Shown here in pieces: positions 34,964-45,566 of a stretch of DNA of 64,000 nt. The notes beneath the pieces were generated by a model. The model saw nothing but the letters and a program-made list of their open reading frames with translations. It did not search any database and was not told the DNA's origin. Each line of letters starts with the position of its first letter. The first letter of the stretch is position 1. The position numbers and the translations under genes were made by a program. The stretch spans positions 110,586 to 174,585 of the forward strand of contig NMRB01000218.1 in NCBI GenBank assembly GCA_002633025.1, read 5' to 3'. The DNA is from Notospermus geniculatus. Taxonomy: Eukaryota; Nemertea; Pilidiophora; Heteronemertea; Lineidae.

Positions 34964-36440
34964 ATGGAGGCGGCGAAACAGAGCAGGAAAGGGAAAAGAG
35001 GTTGGCTGACACGGGCTGAGAACACCCTCTCCAAAATTATCCAAGATGACGGCGCTGATGTTGCGGCTCTACATACAGTGATTGACGAGTTAAATCAACG
35101 ACTGAAAGCTTCCCAAGCAGCAGAGTCCGGGGTTGAAATACATTGTACGACTGACGAGGAGTTGGACGATACGATACTGGAAGCTGAACTATCTCGATAA
35201 AATTTTTAGGACACTTGTTGAAGCTACTCGGAAACTTGATAAATTACGCAGTTCGAAAATATCTACATCCGCCAAAGTTAGTTCGGGACCAGATGGTCGT
35301 TCTAGTGCCAGTGGTACTTCCACTTCTAAAGTCCGTTTACCGAAGTTAGAACTTCCTAAGTTTTCTGGAGATGTGCGTCAGTGGCAATATTTTGGGACAA
35401 GTTTTCTGCAATTATTGACAAGTCTGACATGTCATCTATTAGCAAGTTTTCACACTTAGATTCATTGCTTGAAGGAGAGGCTAGCTTTGTTATTGCTGGA
35501 CTCAGTGTAACTGAGGAGCATTACACTTAGTGGCTTGTGAGCTTTTACAGGACTGGTTCGGCAGAAAGGAAAAGACCTTTTTTTTGCTCATATCCAGAGC
35601 CTTTTGAAGATGGGGACTACCCCAACACCTCATATGAAACAAGCTCAGCTTTCTCAGTTGTATGATGATCTACAAGCCCATGTTCATAGTTTAGAGGCAC
35701 TTGAAGTGAAGGGTGATTGGTATGGCGTTTTCCTGACACCTATGGTTCTCTCATGTTTACCCAGTGAAATTCGTCTTGAATGGGCCCGTGATAGTGAAGG
35801 AAAAGAGGCTGACTTGGATCACCTTTTAGAATTCTTGAAGAAAGAAATCCGTAGACGTGACAACGCTGAAAGTTTTCGTGATTCTATGGAAGACGAAACT
35901 TCCACTCCTACAGATAGTTATACGGCTTCTGTCTTACAGGCCAGCTCCAAAGTTAACGCAAAGAAAAATTCTAAGGTTCCTTCAAATTCGTGTAATATTA
36001 TTTGTGGTAAACGTCACGCTACCCAAAGCTGTTGGGATCTGGTCAACAGTTCAGTTTCTGAAAGAAGAGATAAAATTCGTGCAGCTAGGTTGTGTTTTTG
36101 CTGTTTAAGTAAAACGCATCTTTCCTACAATTGTCGAGGCAAGTGTAGTCAATAGGGAGGTTTCGCAAGCGCCCGGTTAGGCCCTACGACGACGTTTATC
36201 TATTGTGTGGGTATACCCAAACAATAGATAAACGTCGTCGTATGGCCTAACCGGGCGCTTGCGAAACGTCCCTAATGTCGAGGAAACCATCACGTTCTTT
36301 TACATGACGCTAAACCACGTTCATCGCAACCCAGGATCTTGGATCATGGAACGAATAGTCAGGAGTCGTAATCTCATGTTAACTCAAGTGTTAGTTCTCT
36401 CGCTCTCAGTGTAGGTGATTCTGGTGGAACAGACAAAGAT
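34964..36440 (+). pseudogene. BEL/Pao retrotransposon gag, broken and truncated
   Basis: The ATG at 34964 starts an N-terminal Lys-rich and helical region. After a frameshift near 35170 comes a VRLPKLELPKFSGDVRQWQ stretch, typical of BEL/Pao and related Gag, then further frame changes near 35400 and 35530. The frame 35604-36155 follows, with two cysteine-rich knuckle-like clusters (around 35990-36040 and 36090-36150). A hairpin MITE interrupts the frame at 36154-36270 and the coding pattern resumes after it until about 36440, where unrelated sequence starts. Protease, RT, RNase H and integrase are absent, so this is a 5' fragment. Confidence 0.75.
36155..36272. mobile_element. Hairpin MITE inside the gag relic
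   Basis: About 118 bp forming a near-perfect palindrome: arms start TAGGGA(G/C)GTTTCGCAAGCGC and run to ACAATAGATAAACGTCG, with a 14-base loop. It interrupts a gag reading frame that continues on both sides. Confidence 0.82.
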
Positions 36441-37247
36441 ATTTCAAATTATCAAGTTTGGCCTTGACCTTGACCTCTGATGATCAAGGTCATTGCATAA
36501 TCGAAATGAGCATCCTCAATAACCTAAGTATGGATGATATCATGCCTCCACCTCTACCACGGGCAGAGATATTTCAAATTGTCAAGTTTGATATATCAAA
36601 ATCTCATGATATCTCAATCACCCAGACACGTGAGGCTGAGAATTTTAACACAGTCATGTCCTTCGATAAGCAGGCATGAACTAAGACTTGTTTCATGTTG
36701 CTCAGTTGACAATATGGCAACTTATCTCAAAATATCAAATTTGTAATATCGATATCACCATGAACCCTACATCTCAGATCAAAAGTAATCAGTTCATTTG
36801 ATTCCGAGGATGAAAACCTAAGGGTAGAACTTGTTTCTATTGCTCTAGGTATTAAAGGAGCCGAGTTATGGAAACAGATAAAAGCGTGACGGACAAAATA
36901 TCAAGTCTGATATGTTGATTACATTATGATGGAGGCATCGGATGTTGAAAATGATTAGCTCATTGGATTGCCCAAGTTGACAAACCTAGGGGTAGGATGT
37001 GTTACCAGAGCTGTAGCTATTGAAGGAGATAAGATATGGAGGCGTGACAGACCGGACACACACACACTCACAGACAGACAAGCAGACAGACAAGCAGACA
37101 GACAGACAGATACACACACACAGACACCATGACCAAAAACAATATGGTGCCCGATCTTGATGATCGGGAACCATAATGATTTTCTTTCTTTTTCCTCTGA
37201 TGAAACTGAGTAGGCCCTACGTGTTTTCTTCATGTCATGTACAGTAA
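36441..37247. repeat. Intergenic stretch with CAGA/CA microsatellite
   Basis: Repeated ATATTTCAAATT(A/G)TCAAGTTTG words occur at 36438 and 36568. A mixed CA / CAGA microsatellite occupies about 37053-37125. No gene is seen. Confidence 0.5.
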
Positions 37248-38324
37248 ATGATAATCATGAACACATTGGGGCCTACTATCTCATTTCGACGCACACCAAA
37301 TGATGATGTCGAATATCCTAACAATCATCAATTGCAGGCGTCCCCAGTATGTTACGAAGAGGATTACACCTCATATTTCCGTCCTATTCCGTTCCTAGGG
37401 GTCTTGGATAGGTGGCGCTACGACATGCCTTCCGGTCTCTTTGTCTTCTTTTTCGACGATGAGACAGATACCTCAAACTGTACCGTTCACGTGTACGAGT
37501 ATGTGCAGTCTCCACGACACTACAGAATAAAATATAAAACGGTATTAGTAAGATCATGTGATATGATGAACAGTTTTGAGGCCCACAACCATCTGATGTA
37601 CAAGTCTTATCTCGTTTGTATGTCGTGTTGGACATGGGATGATAGAAAGTTTTTTCAGTTTTACGACGTCAAGCCACATATATCAAAAATTGTACATCGC
37701 TTTGGGCTACCTAAACGTGACCCTTGCTCGACATTAACACGGGGTGCGAATCCACACCATCGGTCGAACGACAAGTACTTTGTTGTATTTTGCCGGCCAC
37801 ATAATGAATCAGGGCATGCGACTATTTATCGTATTACGCAGCGCGGGAATCTAGTGCGACTGACTGGTGCTAGCTTCAGGCATGGTCTGCTCCCTGAGAT
37901 GGAACACACAGCTTTGACGGAAACTGGTGATGTTTTGGTGGTAATTCATCACCGGTCGTCGCCATTTCTTTATCACTACCGGCAATCAACCGATGGACAT
38001 GTTCTTAATATTTTCACTCTTAATATTTATAAAACAAGAATTGCAAAAATCGATATGTACCATTGTTACAATAACCTAATATATTTATCATTTACGCACT
38101 CGTCCCAGATGGTAAAGACGACACGACTGCCAGAAAATGGAAGCAAACTCCGCAACAGATCTGGGCTTAACCTGGAGGATATCACTTTGTCCAGTATTCA
38201 TGATCTACATAACCCTTCGACGTTCGCCGAATTTTTGTTTTCTGAGGATTGCCTCCCGTTCTTCATAGAAATTTCGACTCTGTCAGCTAGGCTGGTCCAC
38301 TATACGGGTTGTTTGAAAAACTAA
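37248..38324 (+). CDS. Uncharacterised 358-residue protein, possible beta-propeller-like
   Basis: An uninterrupted frame of 358 codons from ATG at 37248 (a second ATG is at 37257) to a stop at 38322-38324. It is the longest ORF in the window with no transposon motif. There is no signal peptide or membrane segment. The sequence is rich in aromatic and beta-prone residues, with repeated blocks such as YFVVFCRPHNESGHATIY, DVLVVIHHRSSPFLYHY and NLIYLSFTHSSQMVKTTRL spaced about 45-60 residues apart. That would suit a repeat fold such as a beta-propeller; this is inference. A CATGTACAG acceptor-like site just upstream (near 37244) allows for an unseen 5' exon. It lies between the BEL/Pao relic and element X copy 2, so it could be a host gene, a retrocopy or an unusual transposon passenger. 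Confidence 0.5.
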   Translation: MIIMNTLGPTISFRRTPNDDVEYPNNHQLQASPVCYEEDYTSYFRPIPFLGVLDRWRYDMPSGLFVFFFDDETDTSNCTVHVYEYVQSPRHYRIKYKTVLVRSCDMMNSFEAHNHLMYKSYLVCMSCWTWDDRKFFQFYDVKPHISKIVHRFGLPKRDPCSTLTRGANPHHRSNDKYFVVFCRPHNESGHATIYRITQRGNLVRLTGASFRHGLLPEMEHTALTETGDVLVVIHHRSSPFLYHYRQSTDGHVLNIFTLNIYKTRIAKIDMYHCYNNLIYLSFTHSSQMVKTTRLPENGSKLRNRSGLNLEDITLSSIHDLHNPSTFAEFLFSEDCLPFFIEISTLSARLVHYTGCLKN

Positions 38325-38355
38325 TACCAGTATCTGAATAAAGGCCCGGAAATTA

Positions 38356-40399
38356 TAACAGAAATATACCCAGGTTCAATGTCGTGCTACAAATCTATAC
38401 CCTGGGTATAGTTCGATGTACAAAAGTATACCCAGTACAGTAGTTTTGAGCCTGGGTACGACTAGGAATGCATGGCCGCCATTTTGTTTCTCGCTTCAAC
38501 TGAGACGGTAGTTTTGCATCGTCAAAATACCAGTCAATATTGTCAGCTTTTGTGCTCATCGATAGCAGGTGTCAACTGTTATCCTTTGTCCAATAACACA
38601 ATGGTCCAAACTTATCGCAAGTTAAGCTCACAATACCAAAGAAATGAGCTAACGGACAGAGCCGATCTGCGTCATAATTATGTTTGTTCGGGTGTTCGAA
38701 AAACCTGGACAATGGACGGTGGACGATGGACGATGGACGGCTCCTTTCAGCATCATCGATCTCCACCACCTGGATGATAATTGTCGCATTTCCGACATAC
38801 ATACCTCAAAAAAAAATACGCCGCAAGAATTTAAATGAAAAATTGCACCAAATCAAAGTATATCGTGCAAGATTTATAAAATATCATCCTGGGTGCATTT
38901 CGTCATTTTCACGAATTTTCTCCTTGCATGGCAGGTTTGACGCCTTGGGACATTTCCGGCAAACAGCCGTACAGTGGGATTATTGCTATACCGACTATAA
39001 TTCGGGAATGGGGAGATAGGGTGTCTACAAAACTAAGACCTAAGACCTACAAAAGTAATACCCACTGCATAAAAGTAAGACTCTGTTATAAAAGTAAGAC
39101 CCCCACAGTACAAAACTAAGACCCTGTTATAAAAGTAAGACCCCACAGTTCAAAATTAAGACCCATTCAGCACTACTGCAAATGACCTTGACCTTTAACC
39201 CCGGAAGTGACCTTGACCTGAAATGAACGCAATAGAGGGCGTCATGAACTCAATAGGGGGCGTATCTCGCTTATCTTAGTTCCAAATTCCTCCGCTAGGG
39301 GTTCAAAGTCGCGGATGATCACTCGGGAGTACTCGGCAATGTTCGGAATCACCCGGGAATCTTCGGCCATCTTCGGTTTTTCTCGAATATCTCCGTTGTT
39401 TATTAACGTATTCCAATGAAACCAAGACGACCGTGACCCTTGACCTCTCACCTACCTCGCTGACTACTCGGACACAAAAAACCCTGCAGAAAGGAGCTAA
39501 CAAGGGTCAGTCAAGGTCACGGTCATTTGCAGTGGTGCCGCCTGGGTCTTAGTTTTGTACTATGGGGGGTCTTACTTTTATAACAGGGTCTTAGTTCTGT
39601 ACTGTGGGGTCTTACTTTTATAACAGGGTCTTAGTTTTGTACTGTGGGGGGGGTCTTACTTTTATAACAGGGTCTTAGGTTTGTACTGTGGGGTCTTACT
39701 TGTATAACAGGGTCTTAGTTTTGTACTGTGGTGGTCTTACTTTTGTAGGTCTTAGGTCTTATTTTTGTACACACCCTGGGGAGATAAGACCAATCCCTAC
39801 AACTTTTCAAAAGGGACCCATAGTAAATTCTCAAGGACTTAGGAGCTGTAGGTATCGGTGGTTTTCCCGCCTGTACATGTGTAGACAAGACAAGAGGTAA
39901 TTCTGAACGCTGTAATGCGTGATTGATCATGATTATCGTAGGCCTGTGCAGTTCATGTTGATTCATGTTGATGCTGGGAGGTATGTCGGAAATGAGACAA
40001 TTATCATCCAGGCGGTGGAGATCGGACGATGCTGAAAAAAGCCGTCCATCGTCCATCATCCACCGTCCATCGTCCAGGTTTTTCGAATACCCTGTTTGTT
40101 CGGTGTCGTGCGTTCATCTACGTCCGCACCGACATTACATCAGCCGTGCTGCGAGTACTATTGCGGATTTGAGTGACGAAAAACGGCACGAGAAATTATT
40201 TGATGACTGTATGTACGATATGTTTAAATGGTGCCCGTCGTGTCGGGCGCCAGATGTTTTTCGACTTGTCATGCTTGTGCTTGGTGATATGGCATTTGCA
40301 AGAACAATCTCGTCTTCAGGTGCTGTATCCAATCCTCAGTGTACTTTTGTAGATCGAACTATACCCAGGATATAGTTTTGTGGTACGACATTGCACCTG
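38356..40399. mobile_element. Element X copy 2, interrupted by FBa copy 2
   Basis: 38356-38680 and 40102-40399 correspond, in reverse orientation, to the two halves of element X copy 1. The outermost 30 or so bases of both TIRs are missing or diverged. The interruption is the foldback element 38690-40092 flanked by TGTTTGTTC. Confidence 0.75.
38681..40101. mobile_element. Foldback element FBa copy 2 with 9-bp TSD
   Basis: The element is 38690-40092 (1403 bp), flanked by TGTTTGTTC at 38681-38689 and 40093-40101. TIRs start GGGT(G/A)TTCGAAAAACCTGGAC, followed by repeated CCATCGTCCA words and a CACCTGGATGATAATTGTC block. Further in lie arrays of AAAAGTAAGACC/CTGTTATAAAAGTAAG units facing each other (39020-39170 and 39545-39770) around a unique 370-bp core. 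No transposase; the TSD length suggests a Mutator-like element. Confidence 0.88.
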
Positions 40400-41237
40400 G
40401 CCTGTCGGGGGACACCCTAATCTGAGAGCCAAGAGCCCAAGAGCCAAATGCCAAGTGCCAAGAGCCAAAGAGCCAAGTGCCAAGAGCCAAAGAGCCAAGT
40501 GCCAAGAGCCAAGAGCCAAAATTAAAAAAAATTAAAATAAAAAAAAAAGGTTGGGTAAAGACTTTTTTAGCTTCTGGGCGTATTTACCGGTATATAGCCT
40601 CTTGGGCAAAAGCGTTTCTGGCAGGGGGAGGCAGAATAGCCTACCGTTTTTGCCATTCCTCAAAATGCATTAAAATAATAGGCGTACGTTTTTTAGGCCC
40701 AGTTGGCTCTGGAGGAGGGGCAGCTGCTTCCTACCCCCCCCCCCTCCCCGCTAAATAGGGCAGTTGCGAATTTGATTTGAGTGATCGACACTGCACGACA
40801 GGCTTAGGCCTACCGGGTGTCTACAAAACTAAGACCTAAGACCTAACACCTACAAAAGTAAGACCCCACAGTACAAAACTAAGACCCTGTTATAAAAGAA
40901 ATGAAGGCAATAGAGGGCGTCTGAACTCAATAGGGGGCGTATCTCGCTTCTCTTAGTTCCAAATTCCTCCGCTAGGGGTGCAAAGTCGCGGATGATCCTG
41001 CCTGAACCTTGTTAGCTCCTTCCTGCAGGTTTTTTTGTGTGTCCGAGTGGTCAGCGAGGAAGGTGAGAGGTCAAGGATCAAGGTCGTCTTGGTTTCATTG
41101 GAATATGTTATTAAATANTTGGCTCTTGGCACTTGGCTCCTGGCTCTTTGGCTCTTGGCACTTGGCTCTTGGCTCTTGGCACTTGGCACTTGGCTCTTTG
41201 GCTCTTGGCTATCAGATTAGGGTGTCCCGCCTGTCGG
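40400..41237. mobile_element. Composite foldback element Z with minisatellite arms and 9-bp TSD
   Basis: The element is 40409-41228, flanked by GCCTGTCGG at 40400-40408 and 41229-41237. TIRs begin GGGACACCCTAATCTGA. Each arm then consists of a run of GAGCCAA(G/A) and GTGCCAA words (40425-40520 and 41117-41210). Between the arms lies a third, internally deleted FBa core (40811-41116) and about 280 bp of other sequence. One undetermined base occurs at 41118. All ORFs here are repeat artefacts. Confidence 0.85.
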
Positions 41238-41987
41238 GGTTTTTCGAGCCAAAGGCCATCACTCATGTGTTCTGTTCGATAAGTCGGTATTTACACTCCG
41301 GCGGTTTTATATCACAGTCCTATACGCCAACCAAGCAATTAAATGGATGCGACATTTTTTTTGTGACATCATGTGAGTGTCAGGCAGAACTGATGGTATC
41401 AATCACAAGCCTCCATGTAAAATACGTGTGAAATGATTCTGCTACAAATTCTCCGCGTCAAACCAGAGTGTTTCATTTCAACATACATGCATTTCTCTCT
41501 TAAAAAGCGAGAAAAATCGCAGGCCGCATTTCTATAATTTTAAAGCCATACAACCACGAGAGCTATCGTAGTCGTCGATTCACATTTTTCTTCGAACAAA
41601 AATGTGAGAAAGTTTCTTAGAAAAAAGTAGATGACGGAAAACAAGTGTTGTGGTCAGAGTCGATCATCAATCAGATTATTTCGCATGGAAGCATGCCATT
41701 CGCACGTGACTTTATCAACGAGTGTTCGAACCAAAATGTGAATCGGCTACGGTACATGTAGCTCTCGTGATTGTATGGCTTTAAGGGTATACCAAAGTGC
41801 CAAACTTGTAAATTTACGTCAAGAAATGGTGTCTCCAAAAGCAGGCATGGAAATAGTTTCAGTTGGTGTCTGCTCTCTTCGCCTTGTCTCAATTCGCGTT
41901 CTCCCATTTTGCCTTTTCTCATTTTGCCATTCCATATCTCGCCTTTTCTCAATTCGCCTTCACCTAACTTGCCTTTGTATTATGGGG
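41238..41987. other. No gene recognised
   Basis: 41880-41975 is a loose tandem repeat of about 20 bp with TTTTCTCAATTCGCC and TTTTGCC words, producing shadow ORFs. Nothing else is supported. Confidence 0.45.
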
Positions 41988-42107
41988 AGACGCCATGTTT
42001 AAAGTGAAACCACCCCCAGAGGCGTTTGCGGGGGGTCAAAACCAACGTCGCTTGTACCCCCCAGTTGAGCTGAGCACGCACACTCTGGAAAACTGGGGTC
42101 TCCCGAC
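41988..42107. repeat. 120-bp inverted repeat, left member
   Basis: AGACGCCATGTTTAAAGTGA through GGGGTCTCCCGAC is repeated in reverse orientation at 47155-47273 with few mismatches. The pair encloses about 5.05 kb containing the Fanzor relic. Confidence 0.75.
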
Positions 42108-45100
42108 TAGGTCAAAGGTCACGTGACTTTTACGGTTGAAAGACGTTTATCGATGTAGGAGGAAAACGGCTGAATGGATTTCAAAAATTCCAATGGGTGT
42201 GGTCGAGGACATCCCAAGGAACATTTTCATGCATGGCCACCTCGACGACGTACCCGGTATAGGTTTGACGTGACGTTTATTATTTGTAATAAAAATCCGA
42301 CCATGAAGTGTTAACTTTGCATGGCTATCTCTCTCAAACTATTACAGGAATCTTCGCTAAAATGCATGAGATTGAAGAGCAACATCTTGTGATTAATATG
42401 TGCAAATTTCATTGAAATATTTTAACCCTTTTTGGTCCAGGTTCGTTTGAATATCAAAAGTCATGTTTCTCCAAAGTGTCATTTTTGGCTTTTTAGACTG
42501 AAACGACCACGAAGCGTCCACTGAGACACAGTACACGTAAAATTGGATGTTTTCAACAACAATTCGGTCCGGGAAATGTCGGAGGAAACTGTATGTTCGC
42601 TTTTAGTGACGTCATATCCACATTGTTCGATCTGAGATGTGACGTATGCGAAGAGCAATGTTGGTCGTGACCATTGGGAAATCTGCGCATGTGCCATTTG
42701 GTCGAGCATGCGCAGTAGGAGGATAGCAGACGACAGATTCATCCCGGAACTCAAACCGGTGTAGCAGTAAAAAAGTGTCCCCCAGTAAAAAGTGTCCACT
42801 TCTATTGTTGAATGACGGATTAAGGTGCATGGGTATAGAAACCAATCCCGAGAGATACGATTGTAACAACAGGGTCATTTTTGTTCCCAGGACAGTTTTT
42901 CCTAGGACATTCTTTCCTTTCACACCTGCGCATGTGCAGTGGGCGTGCTACAGCCATTTTGGTTCCCACAGCCAACGCTAGGACTAGACTCGGGTAACTT
43001 CCACCATTTTGCCGAGCATGCACAGTAGGGTAATAGATAGCAGACGACAGATTCCGTAACATTGTAAAATAAAAGCCGATTTCAATTGAAGGACACCGAA
43101 AACAGTCATTGCAATGATAATGTTGGAGGAAACCAGAGTTTTGACGAAGTACATATTCTATTGAAACAAGTTATTTACTACATAAGGTTGGATGGGTTTA
43201 GCCATCGACGAAAGCAAAAAGATATACCGTACATGTAGTTTGAACAAATGAATGCGATTTTTACAAAATTTGTAAACCGACATTCTGTGTTCTGAATGAT
43301 GTATGTATCTACAGACAATACGGACAAATATTAGTACTCACAGGATGGTGGTGCTGCATGGATCACATCTTGAATTTGTGCCATAACTTCGTCCAGCTGT
43401 TTGAATAATCGCATCCATTTTTCATATGCTTCTGTATTCTCCAATAACGTTTCCAATCAAAATACAGTTCTCTCATTAGAAAGTAGTTGAAAAGTACAGA
43501 CACAATCATGGTTAATCCTTAATGCAGTTTTCAAATCAAATATGTTCTTGATTCTGATACTTGCTTTAAATATTAAGGGCCACAGTGCTGATATGCCAAC
43601 TGATCACTTGGGGTATCCTTACCACCCTCCACTGGATGTGACGTGTGTCACTAGAATTATTGCTAATCCATCCGTTAGAAAGTTTACCACCTGTCGCAAC
43701 CTTGCCATCCGCAACATCAAACGATGGTTGCAACCGTCTGTGAGTTGGTATAAAAGGGTAATATTCCCTTTGTCGTCATCATTCCCAATGATGGCAGGAA
43801 CCTTTATCACTCATTTTGCTAAACAGAGCCTTACGGAATATGTTGCTGAAATACACCTTCCCACATTGACTAATTTTACATAATCTTACATCACCTGGTT
43901 AATCTGAGCCACTGACCTAATTACACGTTGCACCCCTCTGGTTGTAATTGAGTCATGCCAATCCACTACATGTATTAAGTAGGACAGATAAGCAATCATT
44001 GTGTATCAAGGCAAGGGGGAATGCATAATGGTTACGGCCCAAACAGGCCACAAATTCAGCATTGTAAAATCGTTAATTTTCATCGGATTTGAAAATTTAA
44101 AGCAGTTTTTAGCTCTGCTGACCTGTCAGCAGAGCTAGTAGAATAAGTATTCAGTGGCGTCACGTGTCAGTCCGTCACCCCGTCCGTCAAACTATGCCCG
44201 ACGTTTTGTAGCCGTAATAGCCAGAGACTTCAAATTTCACCTGAAGGTAGCCCTGGGTGAACTCTCCTCGGAAACAAAAAATTAGCGCGATGTGACACAT
44301 TGTAAGCTCTCCAGGGGGCGTTTCCCGTAAAATGAAATATGGCGATATCTCAGGCCCTATGATATATTTGTATAAAAAAGTGATAGGACAGATAGGTTTA
44401 TAATTTCTACATCAGTTCAAAGGGAAATTAATGTCAGATCTGTTCACCGGGGGGTGGTATTCAACAAAATTAAAAACAGGAGTATTTGAATTTCCCTCAC
44501 TTTGAAGTTCCAAAATATGAATGAGTAACTCAGTAACCGGTGTCCTGTCCGACATAGCCAGTGGTAACACTGATACAATGTTGAACCTTAGCTGACAAAC
44601 ATGGCCACCATGCTTTTCATCACTGAGAAGTTCAACATGCTGTTAACATACTTCAACTCATTCTTTTATGTGTGGCAACAGTCTCAATGCCTAATTGGTA
44701 ATTTAGGTCATTCAAATAGTTATATTTGAACAGTCTCTGTGAGCATGCATTGATTGAAAAATGATTAACCATGCCACCATGAATTAGTGTTGTGGTCTCA
44801 CTAACCAGTGGGGGCATCCAGGCAACCCGGTAGCTTTACCCTGTTGCCTGGAGCTATGTTGATATTCATATCATTCTTCTACTGCAGGTAGGGCTGCAGT
44901 ATCATTGGAAACACTGATGTTTTACTTATGTGCCTTAAAGTCATGAAATTCATGACTTTGAATTTAAAGTTCGGGGACAGTTTTCAAGCTAGAGCATGTG
45001 CCGACAATTTAACTAAATTACACCTAAAAATCAATATTGTCAGCTGAGCGCATCGCCCATGGGCGACTTGTTTGATATAACAAAGAATTCTCTGTTCAAC

Positions 45101-45566
45101 TGCATAACTTTCCGGCAAGGCAACAGCCTATTTTCCATTTTGTTATAAATCAGGCAGAGAAGGAAAACAATAGGATTACACATGATTACGCAAAGTCAAC
45201 ATCTCAGCTCTCCAAATCGAACCCCTCTGAAACGCGTTTCACAGGGGTCCAATGTGTCAGTGGAGACTAAGGGATGTAAATGTTATGCTTTGGAGACTAA
45301 TCATGCCCAATGACACACAGCCGGTGTAACATTTATAACAAAAGCCAGATTTAAAAAATAATTTATATAGCCTACTCTAAAAAAAGACCGAACGTGCTCA
45401 CAAAAACTCATTCTTCAACATGTCGAAACGTAAACATCATACATGTAGTTACTGATCTATCACCGATAGACTAAAACCGACTACGATTTGGGACTTTGTG
45501 AAAAAAGAAAATTGCTTCCACCAACAGTCATAGGTACACAACGCCAGAAGTAAAGAAAAGAGAAGT
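42108..45566. other. No gene recognised; repeat fragments
   Basis: 42710-42750 and 43013-43060 share a CATGC(G/A)CAGTAGG...TAGCAGACGACAGATTC unit. 44110-45080 begins AGCTCTGCTGACCTGTCAGCAGAGCT and ends near CAGCTGAGCGCATCGCCCATGGGCGACTT, which looks like one dispersed-repeat unit of about 1 kb. An ORF at 43542-43883 (113 codons) has no recognisable motif. Confidence 0.4.

Noticed and set aside
38690-40092. CRISPR-like array in the AAAAGTAAGACC repeats
   Set aside because: Units are mirrored in inverted orientation with no unique regular spacers, in eukaryotic DNA; this is a foldback transposon.
41671-42007. Overlapping ORFs of 75-93 codons on both strands
   Set aside because: They are generated by a loose 20-bp tandem repeat and show no motif.
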